Shown: in pieces, positions 1 to 11,223 of the stretch
Numbering within the stretch: position 1 is the stretch's first letter
How the letters are laid out: the number at the start of each line of letters is the position of its first letter
Assembly: GCA_007844125.1 (NCBI GenBank)
Contig: CM017558.1
Coordinates: 47,006,164 to 47,070,163 of the forward strand
Length of the DNA stretch: 64,000 bases
Reading direction: 5' to 3'
Origin: Sinonovacula constricta
Taxonomy: Eukaryota > Mollusca > Bivalvia > Cardiida > Solecurtidae
Notes under the pieces: generated by a model
What the model was told of the DNA's origin: nothing
Databases searched by the model: none
Seen by the model: the letters and a program-made list of their open reading frames with translations, nothing else
Translations under genes and position numbers: made by a program

Positions 1-59
1 GTGCTGATTAATGACACTTGAATAAGTGGACCACCTGCTGCTAGCCAGAGTATCTGGGA

Positions 60-350
60 TTAAGAAAGGTGTGAATTTGTTAAATGGTTCTGAATATACT
101 GTCCGATGTTCTGGGTAGCCACTTTCCAATGATGTGGGACAGTAAAATAAAGTTCTTGAAAAAAACTGCCAAGCTGCAACATACCCTGCTTAGCGGGTAA
201 GCGGGGTGGTCCTTGGCGAAGTTCGCAGTCATGACTACTGATTACTGGTATCACTATGTTTTTATTTGATAAATCTATTTTAATCTTTGTAATGATAGTC
301 TCACAAGTTTTATGCAAATCAACAGAAAGGGCAAATAATGACAATCTCAA
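60..350 (-). CDS. possible 3' coding exon, unknown protein
   Basis: An open frame of about 96 codons on the minus strand ends in TAA at its low-coordinate end. It has no ATG at its start; a weak acceptor-like CTTAG lies just upstream, so if real it would be a terminal exon ending ...NHLTNSHLS. The peptide is of mixed composition, not low complexity (for example a stretch FFQELYFTVPHHWK), which is why I keep it. I do not recognise a domain. It could belong to the same minus-strand gene as the exons at 3798-4663, but no connecting exon was found. It may equally be a chance open frame. Confidence 0.2.
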   Translation of the reverse strand: MRLSLFALSVDLHKTCETIITKIKIDLSNKNIVIPVISSHDCELRQGPPRLPAKQGMLQLGSFFQELYFTVPHHWKVATQNIGQYIQNHLTNSHLS

Positions 351-1219
351 TCTAAGAATCTAGCAAAGTAGTGAACCTGTTCAGGCTAACTGGTCAAATC
401 AAGTCAGGTCAATAAATGTTACCAGTTACTGATTTCATAACCGTTCCATCCCTAATCATCAGTTTAAAAAAGTGTTTTCAATTATAAAAACAAGACAAAA
501 AAGATTGTATGTCAATGAGATGGATAAAAATATGCTGATAAAGATCTACACATATGCCACTATCAGCAAAAAGACAAACTTTCATTGATTAAATAAAAAT
601 TTGAGGCATAAAAAGAGGAATAACAATAACGATATGAAATAACACCAAAGATTTAATAAAAAGCCAAGATTGTTGATTCATTAATTTAATAATAAAGGTC
701 TGTAAAATAGGTTTGGGGAGTGTAAAATTTCATATGTCAAAGAGAAAAGGGTGGCGTCTGTTTAAGCATGAGACTCTCCAAGGTCAAATAAATAATCTAA
801 AGGTGCTTAAAACTAGGAAGCATCATCAAGTCGATATCTTGCAAACTAAGAGTGATCAGGTCAGGGACAACCCTAGGCGACTTTTGAGCATGTGCACAAA
901 TCCCAGGTGGGCATTCAGGGGATTGGCCACCCCAGAAAATGTTTTACCATAGATCATTGTAGATGCATTCTGTGGAGCACTCTCAATATCTCAAAGAATT
1001 GTCTTAGTGCAGGAAGAGACAGAAACACATCAAGCAGGACTGCAAGTACATGATATATGTGGTAATAGATTCTGGTTTAAGTACCAATTATTTTCTTTTT
1101 TGTAAGTCTTAATGATTTCCTAAAAAATAATGACTCAAACTTATTTATGGAAATATCAATGACTGGTTGATCAATATTCACATCTTATTTTCACCTAAGT
1201 TCCACAATTACTATAACTA
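351..1219. other. no gene recognised
   Basis: AT-rich sequence with no exon-like frame and no clear repeat. A 79-codon plus-strand frame at 713-952 has no ATG start and no recognisable motif. Confidence 0.5.
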
Positions 1220-2384
1220 CTGTATTCACTCGTGTAATGGTCGCACCCTTGTAATGGCCGCACCCCCAAAATGACCGCAAAATTTGAAGAAAAAATTCTA
1301 ATTCAATGTAATGGCCGCACCCCCAAAATGATCGCAAAATTTGAAGAAAAAATATGAAGGCCGCACAGTTTATACAGTGGAGCTCCGCTATATCGTCAAT
1401 ACTGCGTATATCGATAAAGACAATGATGGTCGTTCAGTAACGTACCAAGAATCATTGAAAAATTTTTTTAGCTATTCGGCGATGTGAAGGTAAGGTCGGA
1501 GTGACAATATGAGAGATACGCTATGTTTGACAATTTGGGAGAATTGAGCTACTCATGTCAAGTGCCAATAAGATATTTCGCACCTTCTCAACATGTCACC
1601 ATCTTCTCTGGTGTCCAGCGGACAGCTGAGAATAACTTGTCAATTAGTGGCTCTGAGAGATGAGAATAGCGTGTCAATTAGTGACAATTAACAGTAACAG
1701 GTGATGTACAAACTTGTACCAATGATTCTTAGTTACATATGAATGGACATTGAACTTTAAATCATTTTATTTTCATAGAAATATAATAAAAACAAAATTC
1801 CGTATAAATTTAAAATAGTTCCGTATACATGTAATTTCACAAACTTGTTTTAAAATACCCTTAGTTCATATATGTACATTTTGCTTTGATCAACCGTCCT
1901 GTTAATTTCCTATGGAGGTTTCGTTTTATTGACAGGCTGTATGGAGTTTAACATCGATATTTCCTGTCTATGAAATGCAACTTCAAAGAGATTGTCGGCT
2001 CGTTTCAAAGCTGTGTTGTTTTATCGGCTCTACTAGGAAATCCTTTGATCTGCATGGTAGTGTGCACATGACAGCTGGGTGAAATTGTTTGATGATGCAA
2101 ACATTCAGAAATATGATACAAGAGATAAAACTAGGAAGTCATTTATAAATTATGGAATATGTTCACGTTGGTTAGACAAAAGCAAAGAACGGCGCTATCT
2201 AGTTCATATCGTCCGTCAACCTTCTACTTAGAGAGCTCATCTAGCTGCAAGGCAATCCAAAAAATCGGCAGAATCGTTCTAGAAAAAATGTCCCAAGGCC
2301 TTACACCTATAGAATGGCCGCACCCCCAACTCCTTAACGATAAAATCGGGTAAAAAAGTGTGGCGATTACACGAGTGAATACAG
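1220..2384. mobile_element. 1.17-kb non-autonomous DNA transposon, TA target duplication
   Basis: The left end reads CTGTATTCACTCGTGTAAT and the right end is its inverted complement ending GAATACAG. The first 19 bases match perfectly; similarity then decays (GGTCGCACC against CGCCACAC). TA lies outside each end, as expected for Tc1/mariner/pogo-type insertion. The interior has no transposase frame. It holds a 57-bp direct repeat (1251 and 1308) built on GTAATGGCCGCACCCCC, echoed again near 2311 and in the terminus itself. A nested TA-CAGTGGAGCTCCGCTATATCG at 1373 resembles a Tigger/pogo terminus, but I found no partner for it. The superfamily is inferred from TSD and ends only. Confidence 0.65.
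1251..1365. repeat. 57-bp direct repeat, two copies plus a partial third
   Basis: Units begin GTAATGGCCGCACCCCC at 1251 and 1308. A degenerate third begins GAAGGCCGCAC near 1356. It lies just inside the left end of the transposon at 1220. Confidence 0.75.
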
Positions 2385-2799
2385 TAATTTGTATATGTTA
2401 CCAACATAGAAGTAATACTTTCATGATTTAGAACATCTCAATCGAAATGGGCTTTCTAAATTTTACTTAATACATGAAAAAATTGTGAAAGGAAATAAAA
2501 GGACAATGAACTGGGTATATGGATAAACCTTACCTACTCCAGTGCTTTCACTAAGAATATTTTTAGACAACCAAACTTCTAGATGTTAATTTTTGGAAGT
2601 CCATGATATTTTTCTTGGAGGTCTCATTATACATAGTATCACAAATACTACTGAAATGCCATTACATCTATACATGTATATAGGGTTTTGTAAACAGAAG
2701 TCCACTTCAAATCACCATCAATCTCAACATTTAATTTAGAGGATTGAAACTATAATCATGTTTGTTGTTGCTTTTTGTTGTATGAAATACACTGCAGCG
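2385..2799. other. no gene recognised
   Basis: AT-rich sequence with no convincing exon. A donor-like GTAAGG on the minus strand near 2530 has no good upstream frame. Confidence 0.5.
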
Positions 2800-2965
2800 A
2801 CTAATAATGATTATCATAGCAACGTCCAGCTATTGTTGTGAAGAAAGACCCCAGATGTCTGGATGGAACCACCAGCACATTAATGGTCAGTTGGAATACC
2901 TTCCCTTTCCCCCGAATGGGACTTTAACCCAAGTGGAGGGAAGCAGTCAGGAGTTACAGGTTGGC
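2800..2965 (-). mobile_element. SINE, local family B (diverged copy)
   Basis: The stretch TAGCAACGTCCAGCTATT, then a GAAAGAC..., a GGTCAG-TGGAA-ACCTTC and a CCGAATGGGAC segment, recurs at 28208 and 41555. In those copies the right part carries an inverted RNA polymerase III B box (GGGTTCGAGTCC read on the minus strand). This copy reads GGGACTTTAACCC at that point, so its B box has decayed. Confidence 0.65.
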
Positions 2966-3797
2966 TACTAAACTTCTATGCCATGTGTACCCCTAGTCTT
3001 ATGTATTAAGCTGTTTTTGATAAGGTCAACAAGAACAATGAACATTACCCTTTAGGTACATCTTTAGTAAATCCTAAATTCCTAAATAGCATACAAATTT
3101 GTCATACAAAAAGTATTGCTACCTAGTACCCGTTTGTGGTGACCTTCCTCTGCTAGTAGGTGCAGCACATAATTCATGTTTCTACCAATGACCACTTGGA
3201 AGGAGTGATCTGTTATGGTAAGACTAGTTGGGGGTGGAGTGTAAAACTCTATCATCAGTCTAGCAATTAATGGCCGTTAACAATGCATACAGGTCAATTG
3301 CAATACCAGTATGATGAGTTCACTGTGACAAGTCATAAACCCAAAACCCCAGGAATTTGTCCTTTATATTTCTGCATTCGCTGCAAATTTATTGACCCAA
3401 TTAATATTCATCACCTATTCAAGTCACCGCTGTACGCTAAGAAGACAGTCTTCTAAAGCAATCATTTCTGCAACTGACTTAACAGTCTGTAGTGAATTTG
3501 ACAGCTGATGTCTAACTTTACAGTTTGATTTGAATGTGATAGCTAATATAGTATATTTCAATGAATATAATTTGAATCATGGATCAGTCTCGCTATTATT
3601 CATTGAAGAGGTCAATAAACAAATACCTGGGTAAAGTCAATGATGCACCACAAATGATCATAAAAACCCTGTTACACAAGTTTTATGTTGAGACTGAAAC
3701 TTCACCAGGACTTAGCATTCTTACAATATTGAGTCTATTCGCTCCGCAGTAGTTATAGAAAGAATGAAAAAGATTTTCTTTGTATTTCCATTTGTAC
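2966..3797. other. no gene recognised; possible intron
   Basis: No exon-like frame found. If the gene at 3798-4663 is real this is probably one of its introns. Confidence 0.4.
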
Positions 3798-4663
3798 CTT
3801 AATAGGGGCATCAAACAAGGGTTGTGAACCTGATGCACCAAAGTCTGGGAGGCGAATTTGTGCCTGCTTATTTCTGTCATCTTTAGCCCGCTGTTTCGCC
3901 AGATTCTTTTCATATTCTCGGTTCTGCATTTGTGCGGGTACCATACTGAAAAAAAGATATATATTACTATTAAATATTTTAAAATTAGTCTCTTAAAAGA
4001 ACTCAGTAAAGGGTCTTTCATTTTAGACTATATATAATCAAGCTTTTGTTCCTGTACTCATTAACAGAGAAACATGAATAGAAACATCACAACAAAGACA
4101 TAATTCTGAAACAATAGTGTTAAAGCAATCTTAAATCTTCTAATTGCTATACTTTACAGCACATTTTTTTCAATGTTCTTATTAATAAATTTTCAAATTG
4201 TTTTAGTTGTTCACAAACATCACATGTGTTGCAATGAGTTGAGTTTGTTATTGCACAGATTTAACTTTTCTATATTTAAAAACAAGATCAAAAGAAAGCA
4301 ATGACACCAAAAGTTAAAACTACATGTCAAATTCAATGGGCATAAAAATGTAACATTTCAGATGTCTCTCAAATGAAGATAATTGCATAAGATGTTTATG
4401 TATGATTTGACATCTACACTGTCTGGTAAACTTGAAAGCTTGTTCAAACAACATTGATGGGCAGAAATCAAGCAAAATTCAATACATGATCCAAACATGG
4501 TTGACGCCAACTAAATATCACCGCAATTTATTTAAACCACCTGTCTTCTGCCCTTTCTATGCTAATGAAGTAGTTCTTTAATGGAGACACGACGGAATAC
4601 AGGGATAATGGCGATTGACTCTGACTGTTCTGCCTTCATTTCTCACCTTCTATGGTTCGACAT
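3798..4663 (-). CDS. first two coding exons of an unrecognised gene (partial)
   Basis: Exon 1 codes at 4647-4663 (ATG TCG AAC CAT AGA AG, then donor GTGAGA). Exon 2 is 3798-3945, preceded by a pyrimidine-rich acceptor (CTTTTTTTCAG) and followed by donor GTACAA after AAG. The two join in phase (AG + T), giving 55 codons that end exactly at a codon boundary. The product starts MSNHRSMVPAQMQ. It has a short charged helical stretch rich in K, R, E and Q (residues about 14-36) and then a segment with LPDFGASGSQPLFDAP. The intron is 701 bp. Agreement of start, splice sites, phase and composition argues for a real gene end. I do not recognise the family, and further exons toward lower coordinates were not found with confidence. 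Confidence 0.5.
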
Positions 4664-5454
4664 CTTTCGGGAAACACGTCTGTTACATTCCTGTCTTGTT
4701 ACTCTGAAAGAAAAGCTTCTTTACACTGAAACAAAACGGTTTCAGTTGTGAAACTTGTCCCAGATTGCGACTAGTCCTCTACATGGTTGGACTCATCAAA
4801 CGTTTTTAGCGACGTTTATGCCATAAATAAACTACCTGTAATTAAGTAAAAACAAACCACGATTCTCTAACTGTGACATGGTAAGTATTAGCAATACTTC
4901 AACAGCATTTTGAATATATTAATCCAATAAACATATCATCTTCTTGTCATCCATAGCAATCTTATTTACAGATGCTCCTGGAACTACTTTACTACGCCGA
5001 GGTAAAAATAACAATATTACCAAAACGCAACAACTTTTAGCTTTTCTTTCGCGTGTAATTAAGAAAAGATATATAGCAATGGTTTCAATACTCTTTTTGT
5101 AATTAAGAATATTTTGATTAAGAAAAAACACAAAAAGATCCACGAACTATATCCCTACTTCCGGTAGGCAAAAAATAGCATAAAAGTCTTACGTCAAAAT
5201 GTCATGTGACCAAATACGCTCACACAGTGTCGTTTACATGAGCGGATCGGCATGTAGTTGCAATCACATTAAATAAGCTCAAAAACACCGCCAAATTTAA
5301 TAGAACGTCAAATTTTAGTAACGTGGTGATATATGTAAATTTACTTAACAACAAAATTACTACCAATATATCGATATAATGTCATATATACATTCCGGGG
5401 AGACATTTATTTAAATGAAACATATTTAAAATCATCATCATCATTTATTCATTC
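4664..5454. other. region upstream of the 3798-4663 gene
   Basis: This would hold the 5' untranslated region and promoter of the minus-strand gene. I see no clear TATA or initiator that I would defend. A short ORF at 4919-5143 is AT-rich and not convincing. Confidence 0.3.
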
Positions 5455-5682
5455 ATCTTTTTATTCATCTTCTTCATTTTCTTCTCCATCTTTTACATTT
5501 CCAACTTCTTTATCCTTCGTTTCATTCTCCTTTTCCTCCTCACCTTCTTCGTTCGCTCTTTCTTTTCCCGTTTCTTCTTCTTCTTTATTTTTTTCTTCGT
5601 GTTCCTCGTCATCTTTCGATTCTTTCTGTTGTTGTTGTTTTTTGTCCTGTTGTTGATGATAATGTGGTTATTGTTGTTGTCA

Positions 5683-5714
<32 letters not shown>

Positions 5715-5715
5715 A
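5455..5715. repeat. CT-rich tract followed by a (GAT)n microsatellite
   Basis: Positions 5455-5640 are nearly all C and T on the plus strand, with TTC triplets. Positions 5686-5715 are an uninterrupted GAT/ATG trinucleotide run. Open frames here on both strands are products of the repeats. Confidence 0.9.
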
Positions 5716-6370
5716 CTGTCTACGTCTCGTCCTCGTCGTCGATACTGTCGTGTTGTCTTGTTAAAATATATGGGAATATAATCCAAAGAAATGACACTTA
5801 TCAATGTATTCTCCCTGACGCTCATGGTTTAGTGGGTAGCATTACAAATGGTTCGTCTATAGTGGGATAACGTGACTCGCAGAGTTCAGCACCTGGCGTC
5901 CACAGAAGTGTAATTGCCTGTTACACTGGGAAGAGTTGTTCACAGTGTTCTTTTTAATGTTTACGGTACAGTCCTGAAAGCTCGCAACAAGGGAAATAAC
6001 TTCCGGATTTCATTTTCGTTAATTGCTGATGGTTTACGCTCCCTTAGTTTCTGTCTGGCGTCAATTTTTGTAATCACTTGGAATGGGAATAAATGTGTTA
6101 ACTAGTCTAAATGCGCTGGTTGTCCTGATTTCTTGACAAAAATTATAACGCAAGCAGTTTATAACGAAAGTAGCTGTGTGTATTTATCATACGAAAACAC
6201 ACAGCCATCGAGCTGAAATTGGAAAATACATACTGTACTAAACACGCAAATTATAAAACGTCTGTTGCATACAATAGGCCTACAGCTCCTTAGTTAAGCT
6301 TTGGAAAGATAACCAGCGCAATAATAGCGGGCCGTCGGGGAGGATCTAGCGGGGTGGGGGCCGTGTAGGC
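5716..6370. other. no gene recognised
   Basis: Mixed sequence with one small hairpin (GTGTAA...TTACAC near 5908-5926). No exon call. Confidence 0.4.
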
Positions 6371-6391
6371 GGGGGGGGGGGGGGGGGGGGG
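6371..6391. repeat. homopolymer run of 21 G
   Basis: Twenty-one consecutive G on the plus strand, preceded by GGGGTGGGGG at about 6350. It is capable of forming a G-quadruplex. The exact length in the genome may differ because such runs are poorly sequenced. Confidence 0.95.
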
Positions 6392-6404
6392 TCCGGACCA
6401 CCCT

Positions 6405-6665
6405 GCTACTCCTTCCCACTGAAATTGTCCAAAAATACGAAGGTATTTGTTTAACATCTTCCATGAAGGTATTTGTTTAATATCTTCCATGAAGGTATTT
6501 GTTTAACATCTTCCATGAAGGTATTTGTTTAATATCTTCCATGAAGGTATTTGTTTAATATCTTCCATGAAGGTATTTATTTTAACATTCAGGGTGTGTC
6601 ACATGTTTATGGCACTAGTAGTAGCCTACTGTCGTCCAGTGCTAGAGATAAGACGAGGAAGTGCG
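6405..6665. repeat. dispersed repeat C, copy 1 (expanded)
   Basis: Its ends match 51069-51185: ATTGTC-AAAAATAC on the left, and on the right CATT-CAGGGT-TGTCACAT, then TTTATGGCACTAG and GATAAGAC. The 26-bp tandem array at 6439 lies between these matching blocks and is absent from the copy at 51 kb, where the same interval is only about 30 bp. The family is unidentified. Confidence 0.7.
6439..6568. repeat. 26-bp tandem repeat, five units
   Basis: Unit GAAGGTATTTGTTTAA + C/T + ATCTTCCAT, five times in a row, differing only at the C/T position (C,T,C,T,T). A sixth partial unit follows. Near-identity of units implies recent expansion. Confidence 0.95.
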
Positions 6666-6687
6666 TATATACATAGTCTCCACATCA

Positions 6688-7145
6688 GTGAAAATCCCTT
6701 ATCTTGGCAGCCATCTTTGATGGTAACTTAAGGGATTTTCAGATGAATTGTATAGAAGGGTAAATTTTATTTTCTTGTAATGTCTTCATTTGTGGTCCGA
6801 AAATTAAAAGCCATACACCATAAGAAATCTCTTGAAATTCATATTTTTAGAATACAATATTGTTAATTGATAAATGCACACAGAATTAATACACATAAAT
6901 AAATAAAAGTATTGGCTCATACTTAAAACAAAATGAACAGTGTATTATTTTCGGTTGTATTTCTTAACTTTTTAAACTATCAAAATATAGTTTTGATATT
7001 TAAAATACTTCATAAAAGCTGTTAAATTAGATATAAAATTCAGTAAAATAAACTGAAAAATAAAAACACAGTGGTTAGTTTAACACAGCACATATTTCCC
7101 GATTTCGGCCTGCATTTGCTTCTGCCCACAAAGATGGCTGCCTTA
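6688..7145. repeat. possible MITE or inverted-repeat pair
   Basis: GGCAGCCATCTTTG at about 6706 is inverted as CAAAGATGGCTGCC at about 7128, with weaker similarity outward (CAGTGA, TTATC-TT). The left arm itself also folds: TGAAAATCCCTTA and TAAGGGATTTTCA flank about 28 bp. No target duplication could be assigned. Confidence 0.35.
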
Positions 7146-7410
7146 AACTGTCTTATCAGTGTCGATGACATCACATGGAAACTATCTATTACGCCTTAAA
7201 TGTTTTGGAAAAAAAAAACGCATTGAAATTTAACTATTTGTGTAAAAACATACATGTACTTACTATGAAGGTCTGTCAAGCATCCATAATGCTGGAAAAG
7301 CACTTTTTAACTTCTTCCCGTGGGGGCATAACCCAGGCCCCACTAACACTACCCGTAATGAGTAAATAAAAACATTTCGTATTTAGATAGAGACACTGTT
7401 TCCATTTTAC

Positions 7411-7672
7411 CGGACCTGGTAGCGACATACCAAAGTCGTTAAAATAATAGTGGTATAGCTGCACTGCTAACGCCCTTTTTCAAACCTAAGAATAGTTCCA
7501 CGACTGGTCGACCCGGCGTCAGGATCATGTGAATGGGTGACTGGGTGTTGTATTATGCCATGTGTTCATGGCATGGTAGGCCTAAGGCCTATACACTATT
7601 AAGGCAGCACTTTCATTTCTTAAAGTGAACACCTTCTCCAAATAACCGAAATACTGTTGATTGGACGATAAA
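7411..7672 (+). mobile_element. SINE, local family A, internal deletion of the tRNA-like head
   Basis: It matches the copy at 10247: start CCGGACCTGGTAGC, then CATACCAAAG-CGTTAAAA, GTTCCACGACTGGT, CATG-TGTTCA-GGCATG, and CCAAATAAC-GAAATACTGTT near the end. The segment carrying most of the A box and all of the B box is missing: sequence jumps from GGTAGC straight to GACATACC. Without the internal Pol III promoter this copy should be inert. Confidence 0.8.
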
Positions 7673-9905
7673 TCCTACAACATACAAAAACTGTTATCAT
7701 TTTCTTAAATAAATGCTAAAGCTTGGTTTATGTATATTGTGCACTTTGCTAGGCACAGCACTTGAAGACCGACATATCTATATGTTACCTTCTCTCTGGT
7801 ACGAAGTGCTATTTAGAGAAAACCCGTACGATACTTTGCTGGTTATATGATAGCTTATTAATCTATTACGCCATATGCTCCTTTTATTAATTAAATGTAA
7901 ACTTTAAGATAAACTTTGTTACAATTGAAACATTTCTTTTCAGGAATACATGTATATAGAAATACTTAAATTAACAATTAAATGTCTTTGATTATTGTAA
8001 ATGATGACAGTTTTAGAGCTATTTCAAAACAGAAATTTAAAGTTTAAAATAAGTTACTAATAATCATAGTTTCCCTTTAACGAACTGACCTTCGGTCGTA
8101 TCATTGTAGATGAAAAAGTAGCGTTAATCGACCTGCACGAAATAAGTTTGTGTATAAAACTTATCTCAGCAAGTAAATGATTAATATATCAAGAATGTGT
8201 TCCCTATATAATATTAATTTGCACAAAGAATGTCCTTTAAGGAGATTTTAAGGACATTTTATGAGAAGCCTTACGAAAAAACTTTGCCGATAGTTGTTGC
8301 AATTGCTTTTGAAATGTCGGCGCGATGTTCTTAATTCAAGAAAAAACATTAAAAACAAAACAATACCGAAAAATGTATATTTTCCAAAAGAGTTAATACA
8401 TACGCTATCAACAGAGTTTGCAGAGACTGCAAAAAGTTTGTTTGAAACATACCGAATTTTTTCTTAACCGGAGCTGACACGCAGTCAAATAACATCAACG
8501 TTCAGGAGCGAAAATAGTTCCTGCGGATGTAGCGCGAAAATGAGACAAATAACACAACCAACTCAGCATACACGCCAGCACGTGTCATAGAGTACACACT
8601 TGATGCTCTTGGGGGTCTGCTTTTATGTTGCTGGAAACGTAGTTTATATAACAGTGTAGTGATTATCAACATATACCTTATAAATGGTTACCAAGGAACA
8701 GTGAAGACTTTCAGGATTTACTAATTATTTAATATTCTTGGAATTATTCTGGTAAGTACATTTTTTGCAGACTTAACAACTAACTTAAAACAATGAACGT
8801 AAGGAATGAACGTCTAGAAGAAAACGTGCATGGAAAAACATTGTGGTGCTGGGATATACCTGCAGTTGTTAACGCACGAGTGTATGTTTGGATGCGTTAA
8901 CATTCAAGAGCAACTTGGTTAAATATGCATTCCTTCCGTCCACTTCAAGCAATATAGCAGTCAGCAAGATAAATAAGAACACAGTTTTGGGGTTAGTTGT
9001 ATGAAGCCAACACAGTATGCACGATTTCCAGCTTCGCTCGTTGATGGTGGTGGTGGTTTAGAAGATATAGAACTTGCTGGTGGTACATGTAGAACTGTCA
9101 CTTGCAATGTGCTTTAGATGATCTTACTTAGTCGTGGAGGCAGTAATGGCAGAAGGGGAAGTGAATAGAATCAACGGAGTAAAATTGACCATGCAAAACT
9201 ACTCATTATACATTAAAACCCTTTGAAAATACTAAAGTTGTTGAAAAGTTGCTGTCGTTTTGTTGTTGCTTTGAGGTGTTCTTGATCTTTATTAAATTAA
9301 TATTGCGCACCATCGGTCTCGCATGCGTGTCCTGACTCGTAAAGTCTTGCCAAAAGGACACAGTTCTTTATTGAAAAAAAAACAACAACGCAATATATGC
9401 ATTTTCACAGGCCACTTTATTATTTTTGGTAAATGTTCAAAGATACGTTATTTATTTGACCAGGTCAAAATGGCCCTAAATCAAAAACTTACACGTAGAG
9501 TTTTGGACTAGATTGTCTAGCGACTTGGTGGATCCACTCTGGATTTTCTGTTTTGGTTCATTCTTTGGCCTTTGACTTACTCGAGATATGTATTTAATGG
9601 GGTACGTATCTTGGTGGTGTGATTCATTATTTGTAGTGGTGGTAGTCGATCTTTTAGTGTTACAGTTTAACAAAGTACAGACACTTAAGTAAAAAAATTT
9701 GATTATATCTTAGGCGTTTAGACAACGTCATTTTTAAGAATACCTTAATATTACCGTTTACATTCGCGTAAACATTTTTTTATGCAGTGTCTGGGTCAAA
9801 ATATTAAATCATTTAAACAAAATATTAACACCTTTATCTATACGTTCAGATTAGGATTGGCTAAAATGGCTAAAACAGACTTTCTAAACGCTTGACTCAA
9901 AGCAA
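7673..9905. other. no gene or repeat recognised
   Basis: About 2.2 kb of AT-rich sequence. I see short frames only, no convincing splice pairs, and no match to the other repeats of the window. Confidence 0.5.
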
Positions 9906-10006
9906 ATGTGTCCTGAAACGCATGTTTAAAAGAGGAATGTTTATTTGTTGTCAAATACAACAAATAAACATTCCACTTTTAAACACGTGTTTAAGGTCAC
10001 ATTAGC
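9906..10006. repeat. foldback palindrome with about 47-bp arms
   Basis: GGAATGTTTATTTGTTGT and its exact inverse ACAACAAATAAACATTCC are separated by only 5 bases. The arms extend outward with few mismatches through AAAAG, CATGTTT/AAACACGTG and GTGTCCTGAAA/TTTAAGGTCAC. A single strand would form one long hairpin. It may be a tiny foldback MITE. Confidence 0.9.
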
Positions 10007-10246
10007 TGTGGGATTTTTTTTATCTGAAGCGGTTTTAACATAATGTGCAACAAGTGCACTAGAATTATATCCGTTTCCTGTTATTTTGGATGCATTTTTA
10101 GGGGTAGGGGTGGGCGTGGTATACATGTATGTATCTAGAAAATTGTAGCGCAATATACCATTAATATAAATATTGTAGGAAGTATTATGAGCCATTCAAC
10201 AGGTACACTACCAAGAATGGTAAGTCCTTTTACCCATTATGGTATA

Positions 10247-10562
10247 CCGGACCTGGTAGCGCAATCGGTAGAGCGTCGGCTTCAGGTACGGAAGGCCCCG
10301 GGTTCGATCCCGGGCCGCGACATACCAAAGCCGTTAAAAATGGTAGTGGTACAGCTCCCTTGCTAACGCTCAAGCAAATATAAGGGTAGTTCCACGACTG
10401 GTTGGCCCGGTGTCAGGATAATGTGACTTGGTGTGGTATCATGCCAGGTGTTCACGGCATGCTATACACAGTGAAGGCAACACTATATCTGCTTCAAGTG
10501 GACACCGTCTCCAAATAACTGAAATACTGTTGGTGGTACGATAAACCCAATAAACAAACCCA
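10247..10562 (+). mobile_element. SINE, local family A, most complete copy
   Basis: A tRNA-derived head with an A-box-like GGTAGCGCAATCGGTAGAGCG and a canonical B box GGTTCGATCCC at 10301-10311 is followed by a conserved body (GTTCCACGACTGGTTGGCCC, GGTGTTCACGGCATG, CCAAATAACTGAAATACTG) and an A-rich tail with AATAAACAAACCC. The head does not fold into a full tRNA, so this is a SINE and not a tRNA gene. Other copies: 7411 (+), 28930, 32550 and 40347 (all -). Confidence 0.85.
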
Positions 10563-11159
10563 ATCGAGACTTGGCATGATAATATGGCTGTTGCGCTGTG
10601 CTAGAACAGTCAGTGCTGTAAGCGGCTGGCTATACATGACTGAATTGGAGTGGGCATTCTGAAAAAAAGCCATGGACAATCCAGATAAAATATTTTGGCG
10701 TTCGTGTGTTCTCTGAACTGCACATGACTTCATTCTTACCTAAAACACCCATTATAATATTCACTTTTCTAACCGTTTACTTCATTCTCCTTGTTCCAGT
10801 TTTTTCTCTCCAATTTGTTAGACAATATATATTTAAATCAACAAGTCTGATACAATATAACAGGTAGAGGAGGTAGGGCACTTTGACACTAAGATTCACT
10901 TGGTTTCGAAGCACTACAACTAAAAAAACGGTTTGACCACATGTTTATGTCTTGCCCTCTTACCATCCTAACAAGCCAACAAGCCAACATTGTAGGGTAA
11001 TGGTGAAGGACATTACATTATTGTGTGGGTGCACCAGGCTGATGAATGCTGTTTTTTGCCCGACATACTTTTTTGTAAGAGATACACGGTAGTAAATCAT
11101 GTTACCGCCATTTACCTGTTGTGTTGTTTGTTGCTGTTGTTTTTTTAGTGTTGTTTTTT
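10563..11159. other. no gene recognised
   Basis: No exon-like frame. A short direct repeat (AACAAGCCAACAAGCC) lies near 10970. Confidence 0.45.
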
Positions 11160-11223
11160 ATGCCCGCGAATGCGGGCATATAGTAGTCGAACCGTCTGTC
11201 CGTCCGTCTGTCTGTCTGTCTGT
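11160..11223. repeat. hairpin plus (GTCT)n, probable end of a dispersed repeat
   Basis: ATGCCCGC-GAAT-GCGGGCAT is a perfect 8-bp stem with a 4-base loop at 11160-11179, followed within about 15 bp by GTCTGTCCGTCCGTCTGTC repeats. From memory, the same layout (GCCC...GGGC hairpin, then GTCC/GTCT run) recurs widely in mollusc DNA. The rest of the element was not delimited. Confidence 0.6.

Noticed and set aside
5493..5870. Lys/Arg/Asn-rich and Asp-rich frames
   Set aside because: Translation of the CT-rich and GAT tracts.
10247..10320. tRNA gene
   Set aside because: A- and B-box-like sequences are present, but the acceptor stem does not pair and the same head continues into a repeated body. 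It is a SINE.
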